Notes: a model not told the origin generated them from the sequence alone. A stretch of DNA of 64,000 bases from Blastobasis lacticolella (GCA_905147135.1 LR990053.1:4042501-4106500); one strand, 5' to 3'; positions 1 to 12,609 are shown, counted from the stretch's first letter. Numbers and translations are program-made.

Positions 1-29
1 AAAGAATTGAAATTGTAAATAAATTTATT

Positions 30-300
30 TTATGCTACACAATGACAAACAAGCAGACAGCCTATGTGATGGTAAGCGGTAACTGTCGCCCATAACATCT
101 ACGATTTACGATGCATTTAGATCACTGTTATTGCGCTGGTTAAGTTAGCCAGCATTGTTGCTTGGCGGCAGGAATAGATAATGCGGCGGTACTCACCCAG
201 GCGGAGTCCTTAGGCTTCACCAGGTCCTACCACCTGATAAAGTTCAAGTATTTCTGGAATAAAATCCAGGTAACAACAACGTGCCAGGCCAGTAGTAGGG
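30..300 (+). repeat. family F repeat copy
   Basis: 'atgctacacaatgacaaac', 'gcagacagcctatgtgatgg', 'taactgtcgcccataacatc', and 'attgttgcttggcggcagg'. Shares all four blocks with 1055-1290 and the first three with 55078-55200. Confidence 0.6.
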
Positions 301-1054
301 GCCGTGGCCCGTGGTGTGAGGATCGCTCGAGATCGTTTGCAGTGTACCTACTGAATAGAATATTGCGACAGCCGCTTACTTGTAATATTAATCTCTGCAG
401 TATAGTTTTACCCAATAATTACTGATACAGTCTCTGTCCATAGTTGATCTAAGAATACAGTATGTATACAAAGGTTCCGAGTAGATACTCGGCATCTTTG
501 TATTGTATGTACAGTTTGAGGACTGCTTTATCTTTCTGTCTAGCAAACATCTTTCTCTCGGGTTACCAGGTCACGGAGGTCAGTTTCAGGTCATTAACTG
601 TTCTGAGTAATCCTAGATCACAGGTAGACAAGGTGACATATGTGGTTAAAAGTTGTTTTAAAGAGAATAAGTTTACTCAGAAATTGTAACTATTAAAGTT
701 ACCAACAGGTCTACTCACGCAATGTTATTGGCTAAATGTTATTTTATGAAGACACTATCGAACACTGTTTCTTAAGATACAGGATTTATTCCTAGTTTAG
801 GAGGCAGGGTTATACATTTTTGCCATATCAAAATGTTATAATTCGTGTCAGTAAACTGATTTTTATTTTATTTTTATTTAGTCCGTTCTTTATTAGATTA
901 GCAACAAAGTAGTCGTTCCATTCTATATTAAAGAGAGTATCACAACAAAGTAATCGATCGAAGATCAAGACTGGGTGCAACTATGTAACTCATTTTATGT
1001 AACGGGTCGGCTTTAGGTCGTTTATAGGTACGATTTCGTTACACTAACGCTTTT
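300..1054. other. no recognisable feature
   Basis: AT-rich; short ORFs only, without splice context or family resemblance. Confidence 0.5.
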
Positions 1055-1290
1055 TACCCCTCTGTGACGAACGAGCAAAGACTCCACCTCACAGGAAGTG
1101 GTAACTGTCACCAATAACATATATGATGGACGGTTTCATGTAACAAAAATGCTGAAACGCAGATGAGTTCTCAGTGTGAGGACAAAGATTACGTGTATGT
1201 AACTGTGCTAGCTATTTTGTTCTTCAAAGGGAACACCACATTGCAAACATTGTTGCTTGGCGGGAGGAATAGACAACGGGGTTGGTACTC
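1055..1290 (+). repeat. family F repeat copy
   Basis: 'ctgtgacgaacgagcaaag', 'ggaagtggtaactgtcacc', 'catgtaacaaaaatgc', 'attgttgcttggcggga'. More diverged than the copy at 55078. Confidence 0.55.
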
Positions 1291-3195
1291 ATCCATATTT
1301 GAATATATTAAAGCAATATTTATTACGCAATTGTTAAAGCATTTTAGCTATTAAAAACAATTTAAATACATGCCACGTTAAAATAATGTCAATAATACAA
1401 TTGTCAACATAAAGTAATTCACAATCATACTTCGTCTAAAGGTAGGGTATATAATGAACGTCCAAAAAATGGAGGAAAAGAAACCAGCAAAATAATTATA
1501 AACTGTTGTGATAAAACATCGTCATCGTAATATATGTAATTTAAACGCGCGGGTGTTGAAAAAGCCTTGCTATTCGTATGCTGCATGAAGAGCAAAATAA
1601 ATTGTCCGGGCTCTTTATAGTGCACGAGAAGTGATACCCTAACCAATTGCTTAATTAGGCATCCATTGCAACCAACAAGGACTTTGGTTGTTGCGGAGTC
1701 GACAACACATACCACATTATGTACAATGGCAATCCAAACAGCTATTGAATTTTGATAAAAAAGCACGCCCGAGAACAAGCCGACACTGTCTTTGAATCCT
1801 CAACAAATTCAGCAACACGTCAGTGATACCCTAGTAACTGCTTATCCAACGCAAGTTTTTCACCTTAGCTATATAAAAAACGATTCATCCTTAAAAATAA
1901 CATCTCAGTTCGAAATGAAAACGACCGAGTCGAGTTACATAGTCCCTCAACTGAAGTGCAATAAGTAGCTGGCAAAGTTTTTCCGTCAGGCGCCGGGCGC
2001 GAGCAAACTGCCTTCCGATGACATTAGATACAGATTTACTTGATACAGTTTTCATTGAGAGTCTACTGCTGCTGGCTGAAGAGTTTAAAGCGTTTTGATG
2101 AGCTCCTTCGGTTTGTACGAAGACGGGGATATTTGAGAACCAAGCTATAGATTACAGAGTTTCTTCATGAGGATACCGACGTATTATATGATTCTGTCGT
2201 CATAATTATGTTAATTTTATTGTAAGTATAAATTACTTAATTGTAATAAAGAAAGAGTAATCTGTGATATATGTAAAGTCTGATAATCTCGAGTATCAGA
2301 AGGCTGGCCTTTTCTTGTTTTCCAGCAGGGCAACGCGGCCAGCCTTCTGGGCACCTTTCCAAATTCGGGGCCTGGGTCAAATTTTTTATCTGTACGTTTG
2401 TTAAATTAAGAGTATTTTTAATAAGCCAAGGTTGTATTTTTTTAAATTGTTGTATTATATACTTTAAGGTGTTGTTCAATAAATGCTCACTTTACCTAGA
2501 GTAATACACGGTAATACATACTTAGGACTGTCGTAGGTAACTCTGCCCACCTTATATTATTTCGTAGCATATGTCCTTCACATTTCTTTAAGGCAAGCCG
2601 AAGTGAGTCACAAAATAGGTAAATATACCTAGAAAAGTAGAGCGCTAGAGAGTAACGTATTACAAAAAACTCGGAGCTCAGCACAAACATTTACAAACAC
2701 TAACTAAGAATATCTCGCAATACGTCGAATGAGAACGTTTAATTAAAAATAATACCAAGAACCGAGAGCTAAGCTGAAATTGTAATAAAAATTTAGAACT
2801 TTCCAAACAGGCGCACTTGGCATAAACATATAAAAAAAGTACAGAAGACAGACTAAAAAAAGAACCCCTGCATGCACATTGTGTTTTTAATTACTACTAC
2901 TTTTTCCTTTGTTCGTACCCTCCGTTTCCTCATTTGGCGGGCGCCGTCTTTGAAAACCGCAGGGTTTTTGGAGTGTGAAAATAGCTCTCTGAAAATAACG
3001 CTCTTGGAGCGGGCAAGGGTTCTCCTAAACGCAATGGTCACTCTTTGTTTTATAAAAAACCGTTGCTGTTGCCAAAATTTTGCAACATTCGAAATTGAAT
3101 TTAAACTTAAAACGAAATTAATTAATACTTTAAAAGCTTAAACGCCGGTATACGCACTCCCTATATTATGGCAGGCAAATAAAAACATGCACAAT
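1290..3195. other. no recognisable feature
   Basis: AT-rich intergenic sequence. A 117-codon minus frame (1425-1778) is open but looks like chance: low-complexity hydrophobic, no motif. A small inverted pair aaggctggcc / ggccagcctt lies at 2299-2347. Confidence 0.45.
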
Positions 3196-3199
3196 TAGA

Positions 3200-3365
3200 G
3201 GACTGACTGTTCCCCTGTTAACTGGATCACCTAGGTCAGATGTCTACTGTCCGATGCATTACTGTAATTATCTGATCTGCCAAAGTCTGGATGATGGTCA
3301 AGGCAGACCCCGGCACCTTGCGCATGAGCACGGACAGGGTTTTGACGCCAAGATAGAGACAAACT
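3200..3365 (+). mobile_element. SINE family B, 3' half
   Basis: gttcccctgttaactggatc, then aattatctgatctgccaaa, 'tggatgatggtcaaggc', and the end 'gacgccaagatagag'. The tRNA-like head is missing. Confidence 0.75.
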
Positions 3366-3639
3366 GCGCCACTCGTTGTACGGGTGCCGTAAAAGGCAAC
3401 TAATCCAGACGTAAAAGTTTATCCAGCTGTAGCTTGACCAAATAACGGATACATCGCCCGAAGTGAGGTAGGCAGGAGCGGTGACGTCTCGGGGTGCTTT
3501 CGGGCCTGAACGCGGAGACAAGCATCAACGTTTCGTGACCAAAATGATCCCTGCCCCGCGCTATTCAGCTCGGAAACTTAACCCTTGCACACCAGCGGTA
3601 GATGTATAACTGATACATCGACCGCGATGGTCGATTAAT

Positions 3640-3705
3640 AGGTAAAATAAGCAGCAGCGTTTTCCGTTTTTTGTTTTTATTACTGCGATCTCCAACTCGC
3701 CTCGA
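3640..3705 (+). repeat. SINE family C relic
   Basis: gcagcagcgttttccgttttt followed by actgcgatctccaactcgcc. Only this short central piece matches. Confidence 0.45.
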
Positions 3706-3929
3706 TTTGTACAGTCAATTTTCCCATCTTCCCATTCATTTGGGTTGGTACAATTTCTTTCAAAATCGTCTTTATTCGAAAATCGTTCGTTTCGTGCAAA
3801 CAAATAACACTAAAATTTTTACAAATACACTTTTATATCACACTAGCTGGCCCGCTCTTACTACTAAAAATACATTTCAGTTTCGTTTCACCAGCTACCT
3901 CAAAACCTCAACCTCCAGAACAAAAAGCC

Positions 3930-4100
3930 CTCCGTGAACTCGTAAATCCATCCCAAACCCTTTCGCCGCATCCACGCCGTTTTCAAGCTGCCGGGTGTCC
4001 CGGGGCAAGTATCAGGTCCCACAACAAAGCCACCACTTCCGTCCCGGGACCGCTTTTGTCCCGCTACAGGGGTCGCCCCGAAAAATATTGCACTTCTCTA
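3930..4100. other. GC-rich unannotated stretch
   Basis: Contains ccgggtgtcccggggcaag and cgtcccgggaccgcttttg. No frame, splice site or repeat match that I can support. Confidence 0.2.
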
Positions 4101-4204
4101 AATCGCTCACATAAGGAAGCCCCTTCCTGCCCCAGTGGTCTTATCGAGATAATTAAATCGATAAACGAAATAAGGAGCTAAAGAATGAAAACACTGATTA
4201 CACA

Positions 4205-4450
4205 GGACATTTCACATCACATCATCACAGCCCATAACAGTCCACTGCAGGAGTTAGGGGTCTCTCCCAGGAAAGGGGAGGTTTATGAACTCCACGGTTG
4301 GCAGGCGGGTTGGAGATCGCAGTGTTTTAAACATAACAATGGGAAACGCTGCTGCCCATTTTCCAGCCTACGGAGACTCTAGATCTTTTGCCTCGAAAAC
4401 ATTAGTCGCCTTGTACGACACCCACCAGTGTAAGGATCGTCATACAGGAC
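4205..4450 (-). mobile_element. SINE family C copy, diverged
   Basis: Minus strand: 'gtcgtacaaggcgactaatg', 'ttcgaggcaaaagatctaga', 'gcagcagcgtttcccattg', 'gatctccaacccgcc', and the end 'gttatgggctgtgatgatg'. The 5' end is altered. Confidence 0.85.
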
Positions 4451-4969
4451 GTCTACCATGTCACAATATTGATAGAATACAATAAAAATCTTCTTCATCA
4501 AGGTATTTGATAAGTAGGGATGTAGAAACTGAAGGAAAACTAGATCTAGGGTGTGATAGAGTGAGCTATGTACTTCTCTTAAGGACAATATTTGGAATCA
4601 GGGCAAAGAACAAATTCAAAAAAATATGGTAATATTTAGTTTTTTGCCTTCCATAATTTTATCGACAAGCGCAAACCGACGTTAGCCATCACTACTAGTA
4701 ACACTAGCCCATAAAGGCTCTTTGTGCGATTGAAGCTGCACTCCCATTTACCAAGCGCCTCGCTGTTACTTAGGTTGTTGCTACATGTTACTGATAAGGA
4801 AGGTTTGCACGTCTGTCAGCACTAGTGCATACATGTAACATATAGACAACCCGTAACATTCCATTGTTGGGCTTGAGCTTTGATATAATTTTCACGCTTC
4901 GTAGGAACGTTGAAAATACACAATAGTACATCGCAAAATTGAGATGAGATGTAAAAACCATCCCTTGTA

Positions 4970-5055
4970 TGGTACCATTTCCATGTGCTACATGACCAAG
5001 GTCTTCCGCTAGGGACCTTGAGGTTAAACAGTCTCTGGAGCCGAATGGCACCTCA
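4970..5055 (+). repeat. unnamed repeat shared with 59890-59950
   Basis: 'gaccaaggtcttccgct' and 'tctggagccga' occur in both places in the same order. Confidence 0.45.
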
Positions 5056-5059
5056 TGAC

Positions 5060-7320
5060 GTTATATTTATTATATTTACTGCTACAGGGGTCCAAGCTAT
5101 AGTGTTGTAAAAAACTCGAGCCCGGGTTTCTACGTTGCAGTGGACTGTAATTAATGACAGATTATTTATTATTTCTTTATTTATTTCACAGTTTTATGAT
5201 CAGATGATATGCATCATTTACTGACCACGAATATTAATATGCATTACTCTGATTCTCGACGTATCACGAGCAGATCGAGCTTCCGAAATGGGTCGACATT
5301 GATATTGCTGCTCAAGTCTATTACGGCTTTCACTCTGTTTATATCGTGTTTCTGTAACGAGTGAGGTGCTACCTTACTCGCTATCGTCCGATTCTGCTCA
5401 GACGAATTCGCTTGCAATAGAAGTCTCAATAATTAAGAACTGAACGCCTATTTCTCACAACCGTCCATTTATTTCGAATAGCCAATATAAGGAACTTAAA
5501 GACAATTTTTTATTAATCTCTTAACAAATGTACAAAAAAAAACCGGGAAAGCTAAGGGCTCGTTAACCGAGCTCATCCAGCTGTCGTGCGCCTTCACGGA
5601 TGTTACCTCCTGCCTGAATGAGCTTGTTTCACCGTATATATTAGCTTATACCTGGGGATAAGCTCAACTCGGAAAAGCTCGGACTTGTGAGTGTTTTTCA
5701 TCGAGCACTGCCGAATTGAGTAGTTTTTAATTGTAATGCAATATCGTGACGCATTGTGGTTAAGTACATGCTACAATCGGAACATTTTTTGGACATTCTT
5801 TGAGTATTTTGGATTTACCTGATTAATAGATACTCGTACCTATATACAAACAACAGTAGCGTAACTATTCGAAGAACGTACAGGGAGAACGAAGAAAGAC
5901 AATTCTGACAGTGGTTCCTTACTAAGTGAACACGTTGCGTTCAGTACAATCATAACACAACAAACAGTAAAACACAATAAACAACATACCCTACATTTTG
6001 TCGAATGGAAACGTCGCACGGAACTCATCGGGTTCGAAATGAACCGAGCCACAAGACGCTAGGTCCCACCAATATAAGCTGTTATTTTCGTAACAAAAAT
6101 CATGCGAGCAGAAATTTAATTTTTAATATCTAGCGGAGTGCGACCGCAAGCCCCTCTAAGCCCCCCTCCCCCCCTCCCCCTCACTGTTGGTCCCCAAAGC
6201 ACTCCGGCCCGCAAACAACGAAGCAGCTCTGAAGATTTCCGCAACTTTCGCCGAGACTTTTCCGCAAAAAGAGCGGAGTGGTGCCGCGGGGCGACCTCCG
6301 ATTTGGAAGTTTTGTGATGTGCCCGAAATTTTTGTATCGATTTAGTGCGTCATTTATACAAGATTTTATTCAACTTGCACGTTCGTGTATAAGTTGTCCG
6401 TCAAAATTTGCAAACAATTTTTCGACCAGTTGTTGAAAATTTTGGGCTGTCAATGGATTAAGCTGAAATTTTGTATACTTCTATGTAACTTGGATGACAA
6501 TGCATTAATATGGTCTGATAATGGATTTGGAAGGTCATAGGAACTAATAAACGTAATAAAATAACCCCTTCATAGAGTTCGTAAAAGTTTATACTCTTTG
6601 GAATGGTCTTGATGAGTAGGTATTATATCGCGCGAAAAAAGATTGTTATTAAAAAAATTTTTCATTTGAGAACTCATTACTTGTACATTTTAACTGGTAA
6701 TAGAATAAAAAATCTAATAATGTAAATTAATTGAAAATATAGGGTGTAATTTTACAGTAAGAGTACCTACTGTATTTGTTTAGAATTAAGAGAATGATCC
6801 TTTAGTGACAAAGGCTACTCCAGGAATAGACTGACTAGTACATGATAATGATAATAATGAAAGGCTATTTCTGGAAAATGTTAGGAAACTTTCAAGGAAG
6901 CTATTTATTATTTGTTGACAGAGCGGCAGTGATTTCCATAGTAGTATTCCGTAGATCAAACAATTCATTCCAAGCTTATTATTAAAGTTTGAATGATTAC
7001 TGTTACTTATCTGTAAAATTTATGGTCATAATAAATTTTATACCTATATATGAATGCACAATATAAATTATCTAATTGAAGAATACAATAGATAAACCTT
7101 CACCTACTATTAATATTGTTGCTTGTGTGTGCAGTAAACAGTGATAGACTATGTCTTACTTTTATTTAGTTTCTGAGGTGCATCAAGTCAAAGCAGAAAT
7201 AAATTAATAATTAGTCAGACTTATAATACAGTCAATAAAAACAGTAAAAATGTTTTAAAATAAAGCTAGGTCTCTCGCATTGGCTAATAAAATTGCCTCA
7301 ATTAAATATCTCTATTTTTA
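5060..7320. other. intergenic, one GC-rich island (6130-6310), otherwise nothing seen
   Basis: AT-rich with simple A/T runs. The minus frame 5840-6052 begins with a plausible MARFISNPMSSVRRFH but has no continuation that I can show. Confidence 0.4.
6130..6310. other. GC- and C-rich island
   Basis: A C-tract (about 6155-6182) followed by CpG-rich sequence (gcggagtggtgccgcgggg) in otherwise AT-rich DNA. It could be a promoter or first-exon region, but I find no supported frame or splice site. Confidence 0.25.
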
Positions 7321-7324
7321 TACC

Positions 7325-7445
7325 ACAAAGGTGGCAAAGTAGCTTACGGCCTGCCTGATGGTACGCAGTCAACGCAGCCTATGGACGTTTACAATACCAG
7401 GGGCATCACCTACGCGTTGCCGATCCCAAAAGTCCCATAATCCAG
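7325..7445 (-). mobile_element. SINE-like family D copy
   Basis: Minus strand: gggatcggcaacgcgtaggtg, 'cataggctgcgttgactgcg', 'caggcaggccgtaagct', 'gccacctttgtggtataaaa'. It ends in an A-rich tail, so the copy is read on the minus strand. Confidence 0.75.
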
Positions 7446-7759
7446 TCACATCCAAGATTGTCTGATGGACAACGTGCCTGCTGCATTGCCATCCTTCAAT
7501 AACGGTCGAGGAGAGTTTTAGTTGCAAGTGCAGAAAGGGTATCCTTGTCGTGAACTAGCATTATGAGATCAGAGCCGCTTCTTGACGGGAATTAAAAATT
7601 TATAACATTCCAGCTAGCTTCGTTGAACCTGCAAACTCGTGACAGTTTACTGAAGTGGCGGTCGAGTTAAAGTTTCAATTAGATAGTACAGACTTCTGCC
7701 ATTTGCGCTGCGCTGCAATGTCATTTATTGATTTGTCGTGCCGCGTCTCGCCACTCAAG

Positions 7760-8085
7760 AGCGTCTATCTCCTGACGATGGAGCCGAAGACGCCCACTGC
7801 TGGGCATAGGCCTCCCTCAGATATCTCCACAAAGGCCAGTCCTGTGCCTTCCGCATCCAGCTAGTACCTGCGATCTTTACCAGATTCGGTTCAATTAGTG
7901 GGAGGCCTACCGACGCTGCGTCTTCCGGTACGCGGTCGCCACTCGAGAGCTTTCCTGCCCCATTGGCTATCTGTTCTGCGAGCTATGTGCCCTGCCCACT
8001 GCCACTTAAGCTTGGCAATCCGTCGGGCTATATCAGTGACCTTAGTTTGCTTTACTCCATACAAATTTATAAAACCAACCCTCGG
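7760..8085 (-). mobile_element. RTE/BovB-like LINE, C-terminal ORF and 3' end
   Basis: The minus frame reads KVTDIARRIAKLKWQWAGH, IARRTDSQWGRKALEWRPR, GRRSVGRPPT, the conserved C-terminal of lepidopteran RTE-type endonuclease-reverse transcriptases, with one disrupted end. The 3' part has 'gcctatgcccagcagtgggc'. 8085-8150 is a junction with a family B end (ttatcttggcgtcaatgcccc). Confidence 0.8.
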
Positions 8086-8729
8086 GCTGTCTCGTGCGCG
8101 AGAAAACAAACGGGGCATTGACGCCAAGATAATGATAATGATATTTTATCGCTTTGGAAGCACAATCCCTCTGACAGCGATACAATCAACTAGAGGTTCC
8201 AATCTCGTTAACAGGCAGTTACAACGTTTTTCATTAGAGCTTTTTGTATTCTTTCCACTTTAAGCTTCAAACAACACTGCTTACGCTACAAAATTAATGC
8301 ACACCTACCGCGAACCAACTAAATGGACGGCGCACACGCTTAAGTAATTACTTAGATGTGGTTAAATATTTAACTAGTCTTAGTTAAACAAGCTAGGTGC
8401 TTCACAGCTAACGGTGTACTTGTGCTTTTACTGTACGCTGTACTTGTGTTTATGTACGTTTCTAAACTATATTTCCAACAAAGTTACGTAAAAAGTAAAC
8501 AAAGGACTCATTGAATTTGTCAAATTATTGGTTTAGGCCATTTTGGTCAGATATGGCTTTCGTCAGAATAATATGTTTATGCATGAACTTTCGCACGTAT
8601 CTGTAATTAATTGTAGATATTACTTTTAGTTTTAACCTCCAATGCAAAAAGAGGGGTGTTTGTTAAAGGTTAATGAGCTCCTTTTTCCGCACTAATACTC
8701 AAATTGGGTCCTTTGTATGTTATTAATTC

Positions 8730-9090
8730 ATGCCAATTTAGCCAGCCTAGCTCCCACAGAAGTCCAGCAATTTCTTCGGACATCCGCAGATCTCTCGGAG
8801 GCACTCGTACCTCGTGCGACTTTTGTCCTGTGGTCCTTTAGTCCCTCACACTCTTGGACCACATGGGTTGCTGTTTTTTTGGTCTACTAGGCATCTCCTG
8901 CACAGAGGGTTGTCTGTATCTCGTGAACAGAAGTTTGTTCAGGGGGAGGTGTTCTGTAATTGAATAAAATACTCTCCTGAGTTCCTTCCCTTTGAGATCT
9001 AGCAATCGATTACGGGGTGTTGAAAGTTTAACGGGTGTTTCTGTGGCTCTTTGGATTTGTGTGTCTGTCTGTTGTATCGCACTAACCAAG
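8730..9090 (-). mobile_element. LINE relic, terminal ORF2 region
   Basis: Minus frame: GKELRRVFYSITEHLPLNKLL, then, with frameshifts, a Cys-rich 'CRRCL..' and 'ATHVVQECEGL'-like stretch. This matches the end of reverse transcriptase/RNase H ORFs in Jockey/I-group elements. No intact frame. Confidence 0.65.
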
Positions 9091-9367
9091 CCAGTTTAAT
9101 AGAGGCAATTCTTAGTTTTGTTTCATTAAAACAAGTTAATTACTTTAGGAAATATTAGAGTATACCTATTAGGTATGTAACCGTGGTTGGGGCTTTCCGT
9201 CGTTTTTTGGTACAATGCACTTTTTGTTTACCTTTTGTGTATTTTTGATTGGAAGATAGTTTACAATGTACCTTGTCTTCCACGGTACAGGTGTTATGTG
9301 GGTTCCACGTTCGGTTCTACTTTCACATCTAGGTTAGATAGTGAACATTAATTTATAGGTTTGGTAT

Positions 9368-9405
9368 TTTTATGCTATTCAGTGATAAACGAGCATACAG
9401 CCCAC
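9368..9405 (+). repeat. family F fragment
   Basis: tatgctattcagtgataaac, gagcatacagcccacc. Confidence 0.45.
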
Positions 9406-9654
9406 CAATATTAAGTTGCGTTTAAATAGAGAAACTGCATCGAAATCGGTCCATCCGTTTGCGAGCTAAGATGCCACACTCTTATTTATTCGTAGTTTGT
9501 TGTTTTCTTATTTATTCTTCTAGTTCTTATTTATTCGTAGGTTGTTTCACCTGCCATACCCAACACCACATTACAACACTATAACTTGTAAGCCTCTATG
9601 CGTACTGAGGCTTTCCAGTGCGAGTGTAGTGGTAACAAAATGATTAAATGGGAC

Positions 9655-9893
9655 TAATAAATAAATATAAATGTTCGTGGACAAATTCACACAGCTACTA
9701 CTGCATACTATGGGTGCTAGATAACTGATATACTACTTAAATACTTTTTAAATACATACTTATTATACATAGAAGACCAGACCCGTAACAGAAATTAAAA
9801 TTCATCATTTCAATTTCTGCCCGGCCGGGAATCGAACCCGGGACCTCTTGCGTGGCAGACCGGCATGTTGACCATTGAACCACTCAGGTCGTC
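9655..9893 (-). mobile_element. SINE family A copy, near complete
   Basis: Minus-strand copy with intact tRNA-Gly-like head (9893 downward, B box ggttcgattcc), body cgggtctgg and 3' part ending tccacgaacattt. The 3' body is partly degenerate. Confidence 0.88.
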
Positions 9894-10240
9894 ATATCAT
9901 CATCATATCGTCATCATATCATCACACCACTCATATCGTCAAATATTCATTATTTGAGATCCAATTACTTCACTTTGTTTTCTACAAAATACGGGTTACT
10001 AATTGAACCATACAGGCAAATTTACCATTACAAATTTCACTCGATTCATTAGTAAATAGTTACATCGGCGTGACTTTTCGGATTATTTTCAGATTTGTTC
10101 TGCGTTGTAAGTAGTTTGTGTGCAGTATTGCAAGAATTTGTTTTTAACTAGAGGTCCGCCCCAGTTTCGCACAAAAGCTAAATGTTAATAGTGGATTCTT
10201 TTCAGTTAGAATATGTATAATATTGACCAAGAGAAATTGA

Positions 10241-10525
10241 GCGTTGGCAGCCTAGTGGTAACGGTATTCGACTCGCAATACGAGAGGTACCGGGTTCGGA
10301 TCCCTTTTACAGTGAGGCAAACCGTGATGAAACCTGCACGTTCAGGGGACTCAATCCTTGATCCAATATGGTTAGATTCCCCTGGTAGCAGGGTCACGGA
10401 GGTCAGATGGCAGTCGCTCCATTGTTATTACCTGATCTGCCGAATCCTGGATCATGGTCAAGGCGAACCCCGGGCTCTCGTGCGCGAGAGCACAATCGGG
10501 ACATTAACGTCAAGATGATAGACAG
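10241..10525 (+). mobile_element. SINE family B copy, near complete
   Basis: tRNA-like head gcgttggcagcctagtgg, cgagaggtaccgggttcgg, then an internal deletion (the 'gagttatgtacattag' block is absent), then the body and 'gggacattaacgtcaagatg' end. Confidence 0.88.
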
Positions 10526-10554
10526 AATACTGCAGCCAAACAATAGTTACCATG

Positions 10555-10738
10555 TTATAGTGTTCCTGGCCGCTGAGTAAGGTCTCCAGTGCTCCAATGG
10601 TGCGGGATTTGAGGAACGTGGCTTGGTAGTGTACATGCATTTGCCTTCTAGCTGCCAGAGGAACGTGTGAGGTGTGCAACGCATTGGCTATAGTTGTGTT
10701 GCTAATGTCAGGTGGTTCGCTTGCCTGTTTGCCCACCG
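10555..10738 (+). mobile_element. SINE-like family E, partial copy
   Basis: gctgagtaaggtctccagtgc, 'ggtgcgggatttgaggaac', 'gttgctaatgtcaggtgg', 'cgcttgcctgtttgcc'. The 5' part is missing. Confidence 0.7.
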
Positions 10739-10859
10739 ACTTAAAGAATAATTACACTGCACCTTTAAAATTATCTGCCTGCATCAGTAACTCCTAGGAT
10801 TTGAATTTGTCCATAGGTGGCGGTGATCATCAGGCGAGCTTTTTGTTTCTTGCTTTTAC

Positions 10860-11070
10860 TACTCTATACTAATATTATAAAGAGGAAAGGTTTGATTTTT
10901 TGTTTGTTTGTTTGATTGTGTTTGAGCCCATTCAGGGCTTCGAAATTACTGGACCGATTTCAAAAATTCTTTCACCGTTGGGAAGCTACACTATCCCCGG
11001 GTGACATAGGCTATATACCCGTGTACCCGTAGTGGTACCCGTGCGAAGTCGGGGCGGCTGCTATTATTTA
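10860..11070 (+). mobile_element. Helitron-type fragment
   Basis: Starts 'ctctatactaatattataaag', then 'ggtttgattttttgtttg', 'ttactggaccgatttcaaa', and 'acccgtgcgaagtcggggc' near the end. This start and end are known from lepidopteran non-autonomous Helitrons (5' TC, GC-rich 3' hairpin). No transposase here. Confidence 0.55.
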
Positions 11071-11214
11071 TAAAAATATTGGAAGTTTTCAATGGAAATA
11101 TTGGTAATAAGAATGAAGCTCGCTCTGTGTTCTTGCTCTATGTTTGTATGGTGTAAACCAACCGTTACTCGAGTAAAATTCTGTTCTCAAACTCAATCTT
11201 GAGGAGGTACACTT

Positions 11215-11445
11215 AAGTACGACATATCCTACCGATGTTATAAATGCGAAAGTTTGTAAATTGTTTGTCTGTTTGTTACTTTGTCACGCAAAAACTACTG
11301 TACGAATTTTGATGAAATTTGGCAGTAATGTAACTTATAGCCAAAAATAGCATATAAAATATTATCTGTTATCCCGAAATGTGAGGTTTTCGCGGCAACG
11401 GTTCCGGAACGTAATAACCGAAACGGACGAAGTCAGGGAAAAGTT
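11215..11445 (+). mobile_element. Helitron-type fragment
   Basis: 'gatgttataaatgcgaaagtt', 'ttgtctgtttgttactttg', 'cacgcaaaaactactgtacg', 'gatgaaatttggcag'. The usual 3' end with 'acgaagtcagggaaaagtt' follows. Confidence 0.55.
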
Positions 11446-11619
11446 AGTTACCAATAAAGCATTTGAGAACGCAATCTAAAGTTCGCTCTAAGGTTGAGTT
11501 CAGTTTGTACGCACGCACCCTTGAATTAGTGTACTTGCCGGTCACTAGACGTAATTACGAATTTCTTGTACCTATAAGCCGCGACCTACATAATAAAAGT
11601 AATAATATAATTGTAACAG

Positions 11620-11900
11620 ATCGCGGTGGCTCGCCTGCGCTAGTATGGCTCGTGTTGTGTAAGCCTCAGGGATACGTGGGAAATTAGTGTCGGAACCTGC
11701 CGGTATAAGGAAAAAGGCCCCGTGGGCCTTGGGTCGCCCACGGGGCGATCAAAGCGATGGATTGACATAGCTGAGTCGGATTCGAGAGCCTACGAGACGT
11801 GAGGATGCTGAAGACCGAAAAAAATTGAGAAGAATGAGTCGGAAAGCGGACCCTGGCAGAAGCCGGGATAAACGCTAGGATGATGATGATGAATAATATA
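11620..11900 (+). mobile_element. LINE relic, C-terminal ORF and (GATGAT)n tail
   Basis: Plus: CKPQGYVGN, then frameshifted GPVG..KRWIDIAESDSRA, 'GCRRPKK'-type residues, 'cggaccctggcagaagccg', GATGATGATGA tail. The same family as 52645-53470. An 11-bp internal inverted repeat (gccccgtgggc/gcccacggggc) at 11718-11743. Confidence 0.75.
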
Positions 11901-12357
11901 ATTGTAAAAATCCGTCGTAATAAGGATAGTAATACCCATTTTCCCAAATGCAAAAATTTTTTCAGCATATTTGCTAAGCACAGATACTAGATTTCGCAGT
12001 TAAGACAACTACTTTAAAAAGTAAAAAGTGTAGTTTGTTTAGACAGCATTCTCAAGTATTGAATTTGGTAACCGAAGTTACTCGGAAAGGAGTTTCGTGA
12101 AAAGATACTTAGTTTTAGTACCTTCCTTAAGAAGAAACCGCAAAATACTTTTTTATACATCTAATGATGTTATTCTGATTTTTAGGATTTTTAGAGTCGT
12201 GTCTAATCAACGCAATATATTTTAATTATTAGACATAGTTTTTCCTTTTCATTGGTTCTGGTAAAATCACCCATTGTGGAAGCCACGATCGCTAGCGAAA
12301 TAAATTGTCAAACTATGACCACCTTCTGACGACGCAGAAGGAGGCTGCTGAACTGAT

Positions 12358-12609
12358 CAGTAGCCGTATTCACAATGGCTCGGAAATCGGATTCGGATAC
12401 GGAATCGACTAAGGACCCTGCAAAAGTTCTTAGGAAAATGTGGTTTCAGTTAGTTTTCATGAAATTTTCATATGTTATAGAGAGTTTCCGTGGAATCTAT
12501 CGGGATTCTGAATAACAGTTTTCGAATCGATCGACACGGATTCGCCACTCACGAATTGCGTGTCGAATCGTTCGGAAACGGTTTCGAATCATTGTGAATA
12601 CGGCTACTG
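12358..12609. mobile_element. MITE, 252 bp, 20-bp perfect terminal inverted repeats
   Basis: Ends CAGTAGCCGTATTCACAATG / its reverse complement at 12590-12609, followed inward by imperfect pairing (cggaaatcggattcgg against cgaaaccgtttccga). No ORF. No clear flanking duplication. The CAG start recalls hAT- or CACTA-type ends but the superfamily is open. Confidence 0.8.

Noticed and set aside
1425..1778. 117-codon open frame on the minus strand
   Set aside because: No splice context or recognisable motif. The peptide is hydrophobic and irregular; likely chance.
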